This document shows, piece after piece, positions 35,880-43,160 of a stretch of DNA of 64,000 nucleotides. Position 1 is the first letter of the stretch; the number at the start of each line of letters is the position of its first letter. This stretch comes from Janthinobacterium sp. CG3 (GTDB lineage: Bacteria; Pseudomonadota; Gammaproteobacteria; Burkholderiales; Burkholderiaceae_D): the NCBI RefSeq assembly GCF_000344615.1, contig NZ_KB467824.1, positions 2,916,786 through 2,980,785 of the forward strand, written 5' to 3'. The notes under the pieces are model-generated. The model saw nothing but the letters and a program-made list of their open reading frames with translations. It made no database searches and was not told the origin of the DNA. A program made the position numbers and the translations under genes.

Positions 35880-37289
35880 TTATTTCAGTTTCAAACGGCG
35901 CGGCAAGAACATGTCCGCCGCGCGGCCGCGGCCGCTCCGGGAGGCGTTCCAGTCGATCGCGCCGAACACTGGAATTTGCAACATATCGTACAAATCGGTT
36001 TCCGAACGCACGCGCCGGTTCATACGCTCGGCCAACATGCCGACCGCCACCCCCAACAGCGCGCCCAGGAACACCGCCAGCAGCGTGTTGATGACCACCC
36101 GCGGTCCGGCCGTCTCGGTCGGCGCCACCGCGGGGTTGAGCACGGCGATGTCGGACTGTTCGGCGTGGCCTTCGATCTTGGTTTGCGAAAAACGCTGCGA
36201 GGCGGCGTCGAAGGCGCGCTGGGCCCCTTCGACGTCCTTGTTGAGCACGTTCATTTCGTCGCGGGTGCGGTTCAGCTCGAGGACCTTGTTCTTCTGCGCC
36301 AACAAGGCCGCGCGCACCGACTCGGTACGCTGCTGCAAGATCTGGGCGTTGTTGCCGACGCTATTGGAAATCAGCTTGATCTGCTCGTTGAACTGCGAGC
36401 GCAGCTTGTCGAGTTCCGCCTTGGCGCTCTGGTATTGCGGATGGTTCTTCTCGAGCCGCTGCGAGACGTCGGCGAAGTGCGCCTCGGCCGCGCCCAGCGC
36501 CAGTTTCAGGCTCTGGATCAGCGGGTTCGAGGCGACGTCCGGCGATTCGGCCGAGGAGCCGCCCTGCGCCATGCGCTGGCGTGAGCTGGCCTCCATCAAC
36601 TGCCCTTCGGCCAGCACCAGTTGCCCGGACAGGTCGTTGAGGCGGTTCGACTCGACGTCGAGGCGGTTGTCGATGCTGACAATGCCCTTATCCTGCTGAT
36701 ATTTCGAGAGCCGGCTCTGGGCCGCCTCGACGCTGTCGCGCAGCAGCTTGGTCTGCTCGTCGAAGAAGCCGGAGGCCTTGCGCAGCGGATCGGTGCGCAA
36801 CTGGATGCTGATCTGCTGGTATTGGTTGGCGAAGGAGTTGGCGACCAGGGCGGTAAACGCCGGGTCGGCGCCCTTGAAGCTGATGTCGATCACGCTGCTC
36901 TCGCGCGAAGGCGCGATGTCGAGTTTTTTCAGCAGCAGGTCGGCGAGCCAGTCGCGCACCGTGCCGCGGCCCTGGGTGGCTTCGTTGAACTGGGCGATCA
37001 CGGCCGGGTCGGTGGCCAGCTTGAGTTCGTCGACGACGCGCAGGGCGACGTTCTTGCTGCTGATGATGTCGATCTGCGTGGCCATATAGCCCGGCAGCAG
37101 TTGCCCCGGCATGGTCAGGCCGGTCAACGGGTCGACGCCCTTGTAGTTCAGCAGTATCGAGGTGGTGGCCTTGTAGCTCTTCGGCAGCATCAGGTTCACC
37201 GCCAGCGTCAGCACGACGATGCCGAACATGACGCTCAGGATGATCCACTTGCGCGCGCGCAAAATGAGCAGGAATTGGGAGAAATTCAT
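35880..37289 (-). CDS. epsF: EpsF, chain length determinant protein
   Basis: Polysaccharide co-polymerase (Wzz/GumC type) of 469 residues. An N-terminal membrane helix (WIILSVMFGIVVLTLAVNLML, residues about 15-35) and a C-terminal helix (VVINTLLAVFLGALLGVAVG, about 405-425) frame a long periplasmic part rich in coiled coil (about 170-380). The Wzz segment KSYKATTSILL follows the first helix, and the proline-containing PAVAPTETAGP precedes the second. A cytoplasmic tail of about 45 residues follows. It partners EpsG and the outer-membrane exporter EpsE to set polymer length. The start ATG is at 37289; epsG starts four bases after its stop. Confidence 0.93.
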   Translation of the reverse strand: MNFSQFLLILRARKWIILSVMFGIVVLTLAVNLMLPKSYKATTSILLNYKGVDPLTGLTMPGQLLPGYMATQIDIISSKNVALRVVDELKLATDPAVIAQFNEATQGRGTVRDWLADLLLKKLDIAPSRESSVIDISFKGADPAFTALVANSFANQYQQISIQLRTDPLRKASGFFDEQTKLLRDSVEAAQSRLSKYQQDKGIVSIDNRLDVESNRLNDLSGQLVLAEGQLMEASSRQRMAQGGSSAESPDVASNPLIQSLKLALGAAEAHFADVSQRLEKNHPQYQSAKAELDKLRSQFNEQIKLISNSVGNNAQILQQRTESVRAALLAQKNKVLELNRTRDEMNVLNKDVEGAQRAFDAASQRFSQTKIEGHAEQSDIAVLNPAVAPTETAGPRVVINTLLAVFLGALLGVAVGMLAERMNRRVRSETDLYDMLQIPVFGAIDWNASRSGRGRAADMFLPRRLKLK

Positions 37290-37356
37290 AAACGGTCTTT
37301 CATATCACGACTGAGGGAGGCCGGCTCGCGCCGGCCGTGTAGCAAGGAGATCGGCC

Positions 37357-38145
37357 TCAGAACCAGCTTTCCTTGACGTACACCACATCGTCGACCTGCA
37401 CCATGTCGTCGTGCTTGGCGTCGAGGATGCGCAACACGCCGCCGGCGTCGCGGCGCTTGATGCGGATGCTACGCTCGGTACCGCGGGCGGTCAGGCCGCC
37501 GCCGGCCGACAAGGCCTGCAGCACCGTCATGCTGCGCTCGAGGCGCAAGGGGCCGGGGCGCTGCACTTCGCCGTAGATGTAGAAGCGGGGCGCGCGCTCG
37601 ACGTAGATGACATCGTTGCTGATGACGTCCATGTCGCGGTTCAGGTCGCCGCTGCGCACCATTTCAATGATGTCGACGACTTCCTTGGTGGTCTTGCCGT
37701 CGCGCTTGCGGATCAGGCTGAGCGTGTCGCCGCCTTCGCCGGAAATGCCGCCGGCCAGCGCCAGCAGGTCCAGCACGCTGCGCCGGCCGTCGATCGGATA
37801 GCGGCCCGGGCGGTTAACCTGGCCCAGCACCGACACCTGCTGGCTTTGCAGCACGGTGACGATGATGTTAACCTGGGCGCGGCGCAGGAAGCCGCCCGTC
37901 TCGAGGGCGGCGCCGACCTTCTTCTCGGCGGCCGGCACCGACAGCCCGGCCAGCGGCACCTGGCCCAGCAGCGGGAAGGTGATGGTGCCCGCTTCGCTGA
38001 CGCGGGTTTCGGTGGCCAGGTCGGGATTGCCGTAGACGGTCAGTTTGAGCACATCGCCGGCGCCGATCAGCACGTCGGCCGCGACCGCGTTGCCCAGGGT
38101 AAAAGCACACAGCGCGGACGCTATCCAAAGTACGAGTCGTTTCAT
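37357..38145 (-). CDS. epsE: EpsE, polysaccharide export protein
   Basis: Periplasmic/outer-membrane export protein of 262 residues (Poly_export plus SLBB domains, Wza family). The signal peptide ends ALCAFTLGNAVAADV. The polysaccharide export motif GAGDVLKLTVYGNPDL is at residues 27-42, and RVSEAGTITFPLLGQV follows. SLBB-like domains begin at VSVLGQVNRPGRYPI (near 115) and FYIYGEVQRPGPLRLE (near 195). There is no lipobox, unlike Wza itself. Translation runs after epsD and before epsF with short gaps. It should form the outlet through which the polymer leaves the cell with EpsL. Confidence 0.93.
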   Translation of the reverse strand: MKRLVLWIASALCAFTLGNAVAADVLIGAGDVLKLTVYGNPDLATETRVSEAGTITFPLLGQVPLAGLSVPAAEKKVGAALETGGFLRRAQVNIIVTVLQSQQVSVLGQVNRPGRYPIDGRRSVLDLLALAGGISGEGGDTLSLIRKRDGKTTKEVVDIIEMVRSGDLNRDMDVISNDVIYVERAPRFYIYGEVQRPGPLRLERSMTVLQALSAGGGLTARGTERSIRIKRRDAGGVLRILDAKHDDMVQVDDVVYVKESWF

Positions 38146-38199
38146 GATGGGCTCAATCCTGTCAGTAATGTGTGAATATCAATAAAAAACGCCGGGGCT

Positions 38200-39153
38200 T
38201 CACTTCAAGCCGGCCACGCCGCGGGCGTTGCTGTCGGCCGCCGGGGCGGCCGGCTTGGCGGCCGCAGCGGCCGGCGCCGGCGCCGCTTCGCCCTTGTTGA
38301 AGTACTCGATCTTGGCGGCGGCGCGCAGGCGCGCCAGTTCGGCGTCGGCCGCTTCCTTGTTGCGCTTGTTGAACAGGAACTGTTCGATCTGGCCCTTGGC
38401 CACTTCCAGCGTCACCGGCGCGTCCTTGATCTCGGCGATCGAGATTAACATGCTGCGCTCGCCCTCCTTGATGATGAACAACTGCCCCTTCGGCATCGCC
38501 AGCAGTTTGCCGCTCAGCTCCGGGGCCAGGTCGGCGCTGGTGCGCGAGAGCTGGGTGCGGGTGAACTTGACCTTGTGCGCGTCGAGCCAGGCCGCCACTT
38601 CCTCTAGCGACTTGGCGGCGTCCATCGCCGCCTTCAGCTCGTCGTTCACGTCGGCGCTACCGACGATCAGCTCGCGCATGTCGAATTGCTTGCGCTGGCT
38701 GAAAAAGCCCGGGTTCTTGTTGAAATAATCCTCGACTTCGGCGGCGGCCGGCTTGGCCACGTTGCCGACCCGCTTCTGCATATAGGCCTGGGCGACGATC
38801 AGCGCCTTGGCCCTTTCTATCGCCTGCATCACTTTCGGGTCGCGGTCGGTTTTATCCTTGGCCGCCTCGCTTTGCAGCAACTGGCGGTCGATCAGCGCCT
38901 CGAGCAACTGCTTGCTGGCGGTGGCCTGCTGCGCCGGCTGCGCGCCGGAGCGCTGCAACTCCTCGTTCAACTGCAGAATCGTCACCTCTTCGCCGTTGAC
39001 GCTGGCCAGGGCCTGGCCCGGCTTCTTCGCCTTTTCGCCGCCGCACGCGCTCAACCCGGCCGCCACGAGCACCACCAAGCCCGCGCACGCCAGGCGCACC
39101 GGCGCGTTTTTCTTGGAATTCCTGATCAAAGCTGCAAGGTCGAAATGGTTCAA
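38200..39153 (-). CDS. epsD: EpsD family peptidyl-prolyl cis-trans isomerase
   Basis: Exported lipoprotein-like foldase of about 317 residues in the EpsD family. A TTG at 39153 has GAAGGA six bases upstream and is preferred; a GTG seven codons earlier (39174) is an alternative. A signal peptide (VRLACAGLVVLVAAG) ends at the lipobox LSAC, Cys near residue 37. A SurA-like N-terminal helical domain (ALASVNGEEVTILQLNEEL, LLEALIDRQLLQSEA) precedes a degenerate parvulin domain (about 150-260). The C-terminus is Ala/Pro-rich. It probably helps fold or assemble outer-membrane components of the exporter such as EpsL. A likely promoter lies about 150 bases upstream. Confidence 0.9.
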   Translation of the reverse strand: MNHFDLAALIRNSKKNAPVRLACAGLVVLVAAGLSACGGEKAKKPGQALASVNGEEVTILQLNEELQRSGAQPAQQATASKQLLEALIDRQLLQSEAAKDKTDRDPKVMQAIERAKALIVAQAYMQKRVGNVAKPAAAEVEDYFNKNPGFFSQRKQFDMRELIVGSADVNDELKAAMDAAKSLEEVAAWLDAHKVKFTRTQLSRTSADLAPELSGKLLAMPKGQLFIIKEGERSMLISIAEIKDAPVTLEVAKGQIEQFLFNKRNKEAADAELARLRAAAKIEYFNKGEAAPAPAAAAAKPAAPAADSNARGVAGLK

Positions 39154-39613
39154 AATAGTTCCTTCATGATTCACGTTAAGTACGCGGCGCTTCGCCGCCG
39201 CGCCCCGATGGCCAAACCGCCGCCCGCGCCGCGGCTGGGCGACAAGGGCGAGGCGGGATCCTGCGCGTGGCGAGTATGCAACCCGCCCCGCATGCCTGTC
39301 AACATTATAAAGAATGACAAGTCAGATTACATTAGAACAACCTTAAACGGCTTGACAAAAAACCGCCACGCCCCCTTGCGCGGGCGCAAAAAGCGGGCCG
39401 GCGCGGAGCGGCGGAGCGGCGGAGCGGCATCATAAACCAACGCGCCCCGAAGCGCCCGTTCTGTAGAGAACGACAGGCGGGCGGGAACACAGGCCGGCGA
39501 CCGGGGGCGGCGGCGGCGTCCGCCCCCGCTCCCCGCCCCCAGCATGACTTATTTTAGCCCGGATTATCAAGCCGAGCAGTTTTTTAGTTATTATTTTGCC
39601 ATGAAGCAATATT
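39154..39613. other. Promoter-containing intergenic region upstream of epsD
   Basis: About 460 bases without a gene, dividing the initiating-transferase gene from epsD. It contains a strong TATAAT on the minus strand (39304-39309) inside an AT-rich patch (39300-39360), a small dyad CGTTCT-N4-AGAACG near 39459-39474, and GC-rich runs at 39490-39545. I found no sigma-54 site and no T-rich terminator. Confidence 0.5.
39304..39309 (-). promoter_or_regulatory. Candidate -10 element for the epsD operon
   Basis: On the minus strand an exact TATAAT lies in an AT-rich island, about 150 bases before the epsD start. The -35 region at 17 bases is a poor match, so an activator may be needed. It would drive epsD through the distal glycosyltransferase genes. 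Confidence 0.5.
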
Positions 39614-40996
39614 CTAGTGCGCGTTGTCACGCTTCAACACCACTTTGACGGTGCGCACGATGATGCGGATGTCCAGCCACAGCGACCAGTTGCGCAGGTA
39701 GTCGAGGTCGTATTCGACGCGCGCCTCCATCTTGTCGAGCGTTTCGGTTTCGCCGCGCAGGCCGTTGACCTGGGCCCAGCCGGTGATGCCGGGCTTGACC
39801 TTGTGGCGCAGCATGTAACCCTTGATCAGCTTGCGGTATTGCTCGTTGTGCGCCACCGCGTGTGGGCGCGGCCCGACAATGCTCATGCGCCCCTGCAGCA
39901 CGTTGATAAACTGCGGCAATTCGTCGAGCGAGCTGCGCCGCAGGAAGGCGCCGATGCGCGTGACGCGCTGGTCGTTCTTGGTTGCCTGCACCACCTTGGC
40001 GCCGTCCTCGGCCACCGTCATCGAGCGGAACTTGTAGACGATGATTTCCTCGCCGTACAGGCCGTAGCGGCGCTGGCGGAAAATCACCGGGCCGCTGGAG
40101 GTCGCCTTGACCGCGATGGCGATCACCAGCATGACCGGCAGCAGCATGACCTGGATCAAGCCGCCCAGGATGATGTCGCTGCCGCGCTTGATCATGCTGT
40201 TAAAGCCGGTAAACGGCGACTCGCAAATGGCGATGACGGGCATGCCGCCGACGTTGTCGAAGCGCGCCTGCATCAGGTCGAAGACGTAGATGTCGGGCAG
40301 GAAATACACCGACGCGGTGGTGTCCTGCAGTTCGTCGAGCAGCTTGCGGATGCGCGGCTGGGCCGAGATCGGCTGGCTGATAAAGATCATCTTGATGCTG
40401 TGCTCGCGCACGTAGGAGGCGATGTCGGCCATCCGCCCCAGCATCGGTTCGCGCATCTCGGCCGGCCAGCGGTCGTCGGTGCGGTCGTCGAAAAAGCCGC
40501 GCACGGCCATGAACAGGTTGGGGTTGCGGCCGATGGTGGCGGCGAACTTCAGGCTGGCGTCGTTGGCGCCGATGATCACCACCGAGCGCATTTCGCTGTC
40601 GTGGGCCGGGTCCGCGCCGAGCTTGCGCGCGGCCAGGTGGCTCAGCAGCAGCGCGAACGGCGTCGCCGCGAACCAGGTCAGCACCACCGTGTCGTCGTAG
40701 TGGTAGGACAGGCCGCTGGCCGAGCCGAGGAACACCAGGATCACGGCGGTGATGGCCCAGCCGATGAAGATGTCGCAGGCGTAGGCCAGCATGCGCCCGC
40801 TGCGCCAGGCGCGGTACGGGTCGACCCGCTGGTAGACCGACGAGGAAACGAAGAACGCCAGTATCATCAGCACCAGCGAATAGCCGGTGAAGGGTTCGGC
40901 GAACACCAGCGAGAACAGGTACAGCGTCCCCATGATGATGATCGGATCGAGGATGCGCTGGAAAAACGAAATTAAGGGGATATCATTGACCGTCAT
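39614..40996 (-). CDS. Undecaprenyl-phosphate glucose phosphotransferase
   Basis: Initiating polyprenyl-phosphate hexose-1-phosphate transferase of 460 residues (WcaJ/EpsB type). Four or five N-terminal membrane helices (about 10-115) and a CoA-binding-like/NAD-type domain (about 140-250, with SVVIIGANDASLKFA) precede the catalytic domain. The latter begins with a re-entrant helix near 280 and includes PVIFRQRRYGLYGEEIIVYKF, SLDELPQFINVLQG with the DELPQ motif, GPRPHAVAHNE, and GITGWAQVNGLRGETETLDKM. These are the hallmarks of the bacterial sugar transferase family. It attaches the first sugar phosphate, probably glucose, to undecaprenyl phosphate. The gene starts nine bases after the epsL stop. 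Confidence 0.93.
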   Translation of the reverse strand: MTVNDIPLISFFQRILDPIIIMGTLYLFSLVFAEPFTGYSLVLMILAFFVSSSVYQRVDPYRAWRSGRMLAYACDIFIGWAITAVILVFLGSASGLSYHYDDTVVLTWFAATPFALLLSHLAARKLGADPAHDSEMRSVVIIGANDASLKFAATIGRNPNLFMAVRGFFDDRTDDRWPAEMREPMLGRMADIASYVREHSIKMIFISQPISAQPRIRKLLDELQDTTASVYFLPDIYVFDLMQARFDNVGGMPVIAICESPFTGFNSMIKRGSDIILGGLIQVMLLPVMLVIAIAVKATSSGPVIFRQRRYGLYGEEIIVYKFRSMTVAEDGAKVVQATKNDQRVTRIGAFLRRSSLDELPQFINVLQGRMSIVGPRPHAVAHNEQYRKLIKGYMLRHKVKPGITGWAQVNGLRGETETLDKMEARVEYDLDYLRNWSLWLDIRIIVRTVKVVLKRDNAH

Positions 40997-41004
40997 GTTT
41001 TGCT

Positions 41005-42261
41005 TTAAAACTGTGCACTGGCGTTGAACGACACGACGTTGGCGCTATAGCCGCCGCTGCCGATGATGGCGGAGCCGCCGCGCACGTCATGCGACAGCGA
41101 GGCGCCGAGCGTGAGGACGCGGTGCGGCTGATAGCTCAGACCGAGCGAGGAGGAGCGCGTCGAGTCGCTGGAGTCGTCGGGCAGCACCACGCCGTTGAGG
41201 CCGGAGAAGTCGCGCCGCTCGCGCCGCAGCGAGGCGTTAACGCTGGTCTTGGCGCTGGCGGCGTAGACGGCGGCCAGGCTGGCGCCCTTGTTCAGGCTGT
41301 TGTTCACCAGCGCGCTCTCGACCACGCCGAATTCGCGCCAGCCGGTGGCGGTGAAGCGCAGCTTGCCGGTCGGCGCCCAGTAGGCGATGGCCCGGCCGTT
41401 GACGCCGGTGGCGTCGCGCAGCGTAAAAAAGGCGTGCTTGCGCTCGACCCATCCGCCCAGCAACTGGAACTGGGTGGCGCCGCTGTAGTTCCAGTAGACG
41501 TTGGCCTTGATTTCGTTTTGATCGTAATCGTTGTCGACCAGCAGCGAGCCGACGGTGCGGCGGTTCGGATAGGTGCCCTTGACCTTGCGCAACTGCAGGC
41601 CGACCCGGCTGCCGCTGGCGGCCAGGTAGTCGAGCCCGGCTTCGGTGGCCAGCTCGGTGCGCTCATTGAAGCGCTGCGACGACAGGTCGTAACTGGTGCG
41701 GTCGCGGCTGACGCCGCCGCGCACCCGCCAGCTCGGATGGAAGCGCCAGCCGCCGTCGAAGTATGCGCGGTGCTGCACGCGCAGGTTGCGTTCGGTTTCC
41801 TGCGAGTCGGCAAACGGCGTCAGCGTCTGGTTGTAGCTGGCGCCGAGATGACCCTCGAGATGGTTGGCGACATGCCATTCCAGCGCGGCGAGGAAATCTT
41901 TGCCGTTGTAGTTGAACTGGTCGTAGTGGTCGAAGGTGACTTTCGACACCTTCGCCTGGCCGGTCAAGATCTGCCGGCCGATCGGCCGCTCGAACAACAG
42001 GCCGGCCTGGACTTGCTTGAGGTTGTCGCCGCGCGGGTCGGCGCCCGACGGCTCGTCGCCGCGGCGCAACAAGTTGTCGTCGTGGGTATACACCACCGCC
42101 ACGAAGGGGTGCACGGTATCGCTGACGGCGGCCGCGGCCGGACCGCAGCACAGCACCCCGAACAGACCGGCCAGCGCGCCGAGCGCACCGGGCGCGGCGC
42201 GGCGCGGTAGAGATGGGCGATTCGGGCGGGAATCGATGTTTTTTCGCGAGGAGCTCAACAT
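41005..42261 (-). CDS. epsL: EpsL, XrtB-associated outer membrane protein
   Basis: Outer-membrane beta-barrel protein of 418 residues in the EpsL family linked to exosortase B loci. A long basic N-terminal region leads to a signal peptide core (GALAGLFGVLCCGPAAAA). The mature start DTVHPFVAVVYTHDDNLLR and the repeated amphipathic strands (for example GRQILTGQAKVSKVTFDH and RLRFTATGWREFGVVES) fit a barrel. The protein ends in alternating aromatic residues with a terminal Phe (NASAQF), the outer-membrane assembly signal. It is followed closely by the initiating phosphotransferase gene. The role in export or anchoring of polymer is inferred from the conserved locus. Confidence 0.9.
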   Translation of the reverse strand: MLSSSRKNIDSRPNRPSLPRRAAPGALGALAGLFGVLCCGPAAAAVSDTVHPFVAVVYTHDDNLLRRGDEPSGADPRGDNLKQVQAGLLFERPIGRQILTGQAKVSKVTFDHYDQFNYNGKDFLAALEWHVANHLEGHLGASYNQTLTPFADSQETERNLRVQHRAYFDGGWRFHPSWRVRGGVSRDRTSYDLSSQRFNERTELATEAGLDYLAASGSRVGLQLRKVKGTYPNRRTVGSLLVDNDYDQNEIKANVYWNYSGATQFQLLGGWVERKHAFFTLRDATGVNGRAIAYWAPTGKLRFTATGWREFGVVESALVNNSLNKGASLAAVYAASAKTSVNASLRRERRDFSGLNGVVLPDDSSDSTRSSSLGLSYQPHRVLTLGASLSHDVRGGSAIIGSGGYSANVVSFNASAQF

Positions 42262-42303
42262 TTTTATTCGTCTTTTGAAAGATCAAACCACTGACGGGCA
42301 ATA

Positions 42304-42966
42304 TTACCAGTAAGTCCAGTGACCAGTAGAAATTATCCATACCCCCAGTAAACCATTGGTCACGCCGTGCGCGAGAATGGGCGACCAGAGGTTTTGGCTG
42401 CGCATATAAAGGATACTGTAGGCGGCGCCGGCGACCATGCCGGCAAGCCACAAGTTATGTTCAAACCCGAATAATATCACCGTGACAACAAGAGCCTTGG
42501 TTTTAACGCGCGCGGGCTTAATTTCAAGAAATTTCGGCGACTCGATCCAGCGCATCAGGAAGGAGCGCCAAAACAATTCCTCCATCACCGGCACCACCAG
42601 GGCGGCGCCGCCGATGCGCACGGCCACCATCAGCCAGTCGACCTCGCCGTTGGTGCGCGGATCGAAGCCGAGCGGCGTGCCAACCGTCATCCAGCCAGCG
42701 TTGAGGTTAATCCACAACACCAGCACCACCACGCCGGTGGCCAGCGCGGCAGCCAGCGTGCGCGCGCCCATGCGGGTCCAGGCCAACTCGGTGTAGCGGC
42801 GGCGGAACGCCAGCAGCACCGCCAGCACGGCGCCGATCTTGACGGCGTACAACCAACGCAGCTCGTGCGCGGCGAATCCGCTGCGCACCAGCATGTCGGC
42901 GATGAAAATGAAGGCGATGTAGACGAGGAAGGGCAACACCCGTGGCAAGGCGTCGCGGTCAAACAT
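42304..42966 (-). CDS. CPBP (CAAX-related) intramembrane protease, exosortase-associated
   Basis: Membrane metalloprotease of 220 residues with about six helices. The CPBP motifs are present in order: EELFWRSFL (EExxxR near 133), FGFEHNLW (FxxxH near 170) and HGVTNGLL (HxxxN near 202). A subgroup of CAAX protease-related proteins is known to accompany exosortase loci, and this gene begins the eps gene run, 42 bases before epsL. It may process a protein of the sorting or export system. The start ATG at 42966 overlaps the end of a short upstream frame (42959-43042). Family is clear; substrate is unknown. Confidence 0.87.
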   Translation of the reverse strand: MFDRDALPRVLPFLVYIAFIFIADMLVRSGFAAHELRWLYAVKIGAVLAVLLAFRRRYTELAWTRMGARTLAAALATGVVVLVLWINLNAGWMTVGTPLGFDPRTNGEVDWLMVAVRIGGAALVVPVMEELFWRSFLMRWIESPKFLEIKPARVKTKALVVTVILFGFEHNLWLAGMVAGAAYSILYMRSQNLWSPILAHGVTNGLLGVWIISTGHWTYW

Positions 42967-43042
42967 CGGCGTCCCCGCCGGGGGTGGTGGCGCGCTGCGC
43001 CCAGCGCAGGCGCCCGGCGTCGGCGCGGTATGGTACAGGCAT
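42959..43042 (-). CDS. Possible 27-codon leader ORF before the CPBP protease
   Basis: A small frame starts with ATG at 43042, has AAGAGA six bases upstream, and ends with TGA that overlaps the protease start codon region. The predicted peptide (MPVPYRADAGRLRWAQRATT followed by PGGDADV) has no similarity that I recognise. It could act as a coupled leader for the protease, or it may be chance. The protease ATG itself has no strong ribosome-binding site, which favours coupling. Confidence 0.3.
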   Translation of the reverse strand: MPVPYRADAGRLRWAQRATTPGGDADV

Positions 43043-43050
43043 GGCGGTCT

Positions 43051-43065
43051 CTTTCAACATGAAAG
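43051..43065. promoter_or_regulatory. Inverted repeat CTTTCA-N3-TGAAAG
   Basis: Perfect six-base dyad with a three-base spacer, just upstream of the small leader frame and overlapping its ribosome-binding region. It could be an operator or an RNA hairpin. Confidence 0.35.
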
Positions 43066-43074
43066 CGCCATTGT

Positions 43075-43096
43075 GATTGATACAACAAACTCAATC
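43075..43096. promoter_or_regulatory. Inverted repeat GATTGA-N10-TCAATC
   Basis: Perfect six-base half-sites, ten bases apart, in the AT-rich promoter region that precedes the CPBP-epsL run. The geometry suits a dimeric regulator. The binding protein is unknown. Confidence 0.35.
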
Positions 43097-43160
43097 AAGC
43101 CCGCACGGCATATATATTTCCGCCAATCATGGGACGGCGTGCGCGCAGCCCGCCCACGCC

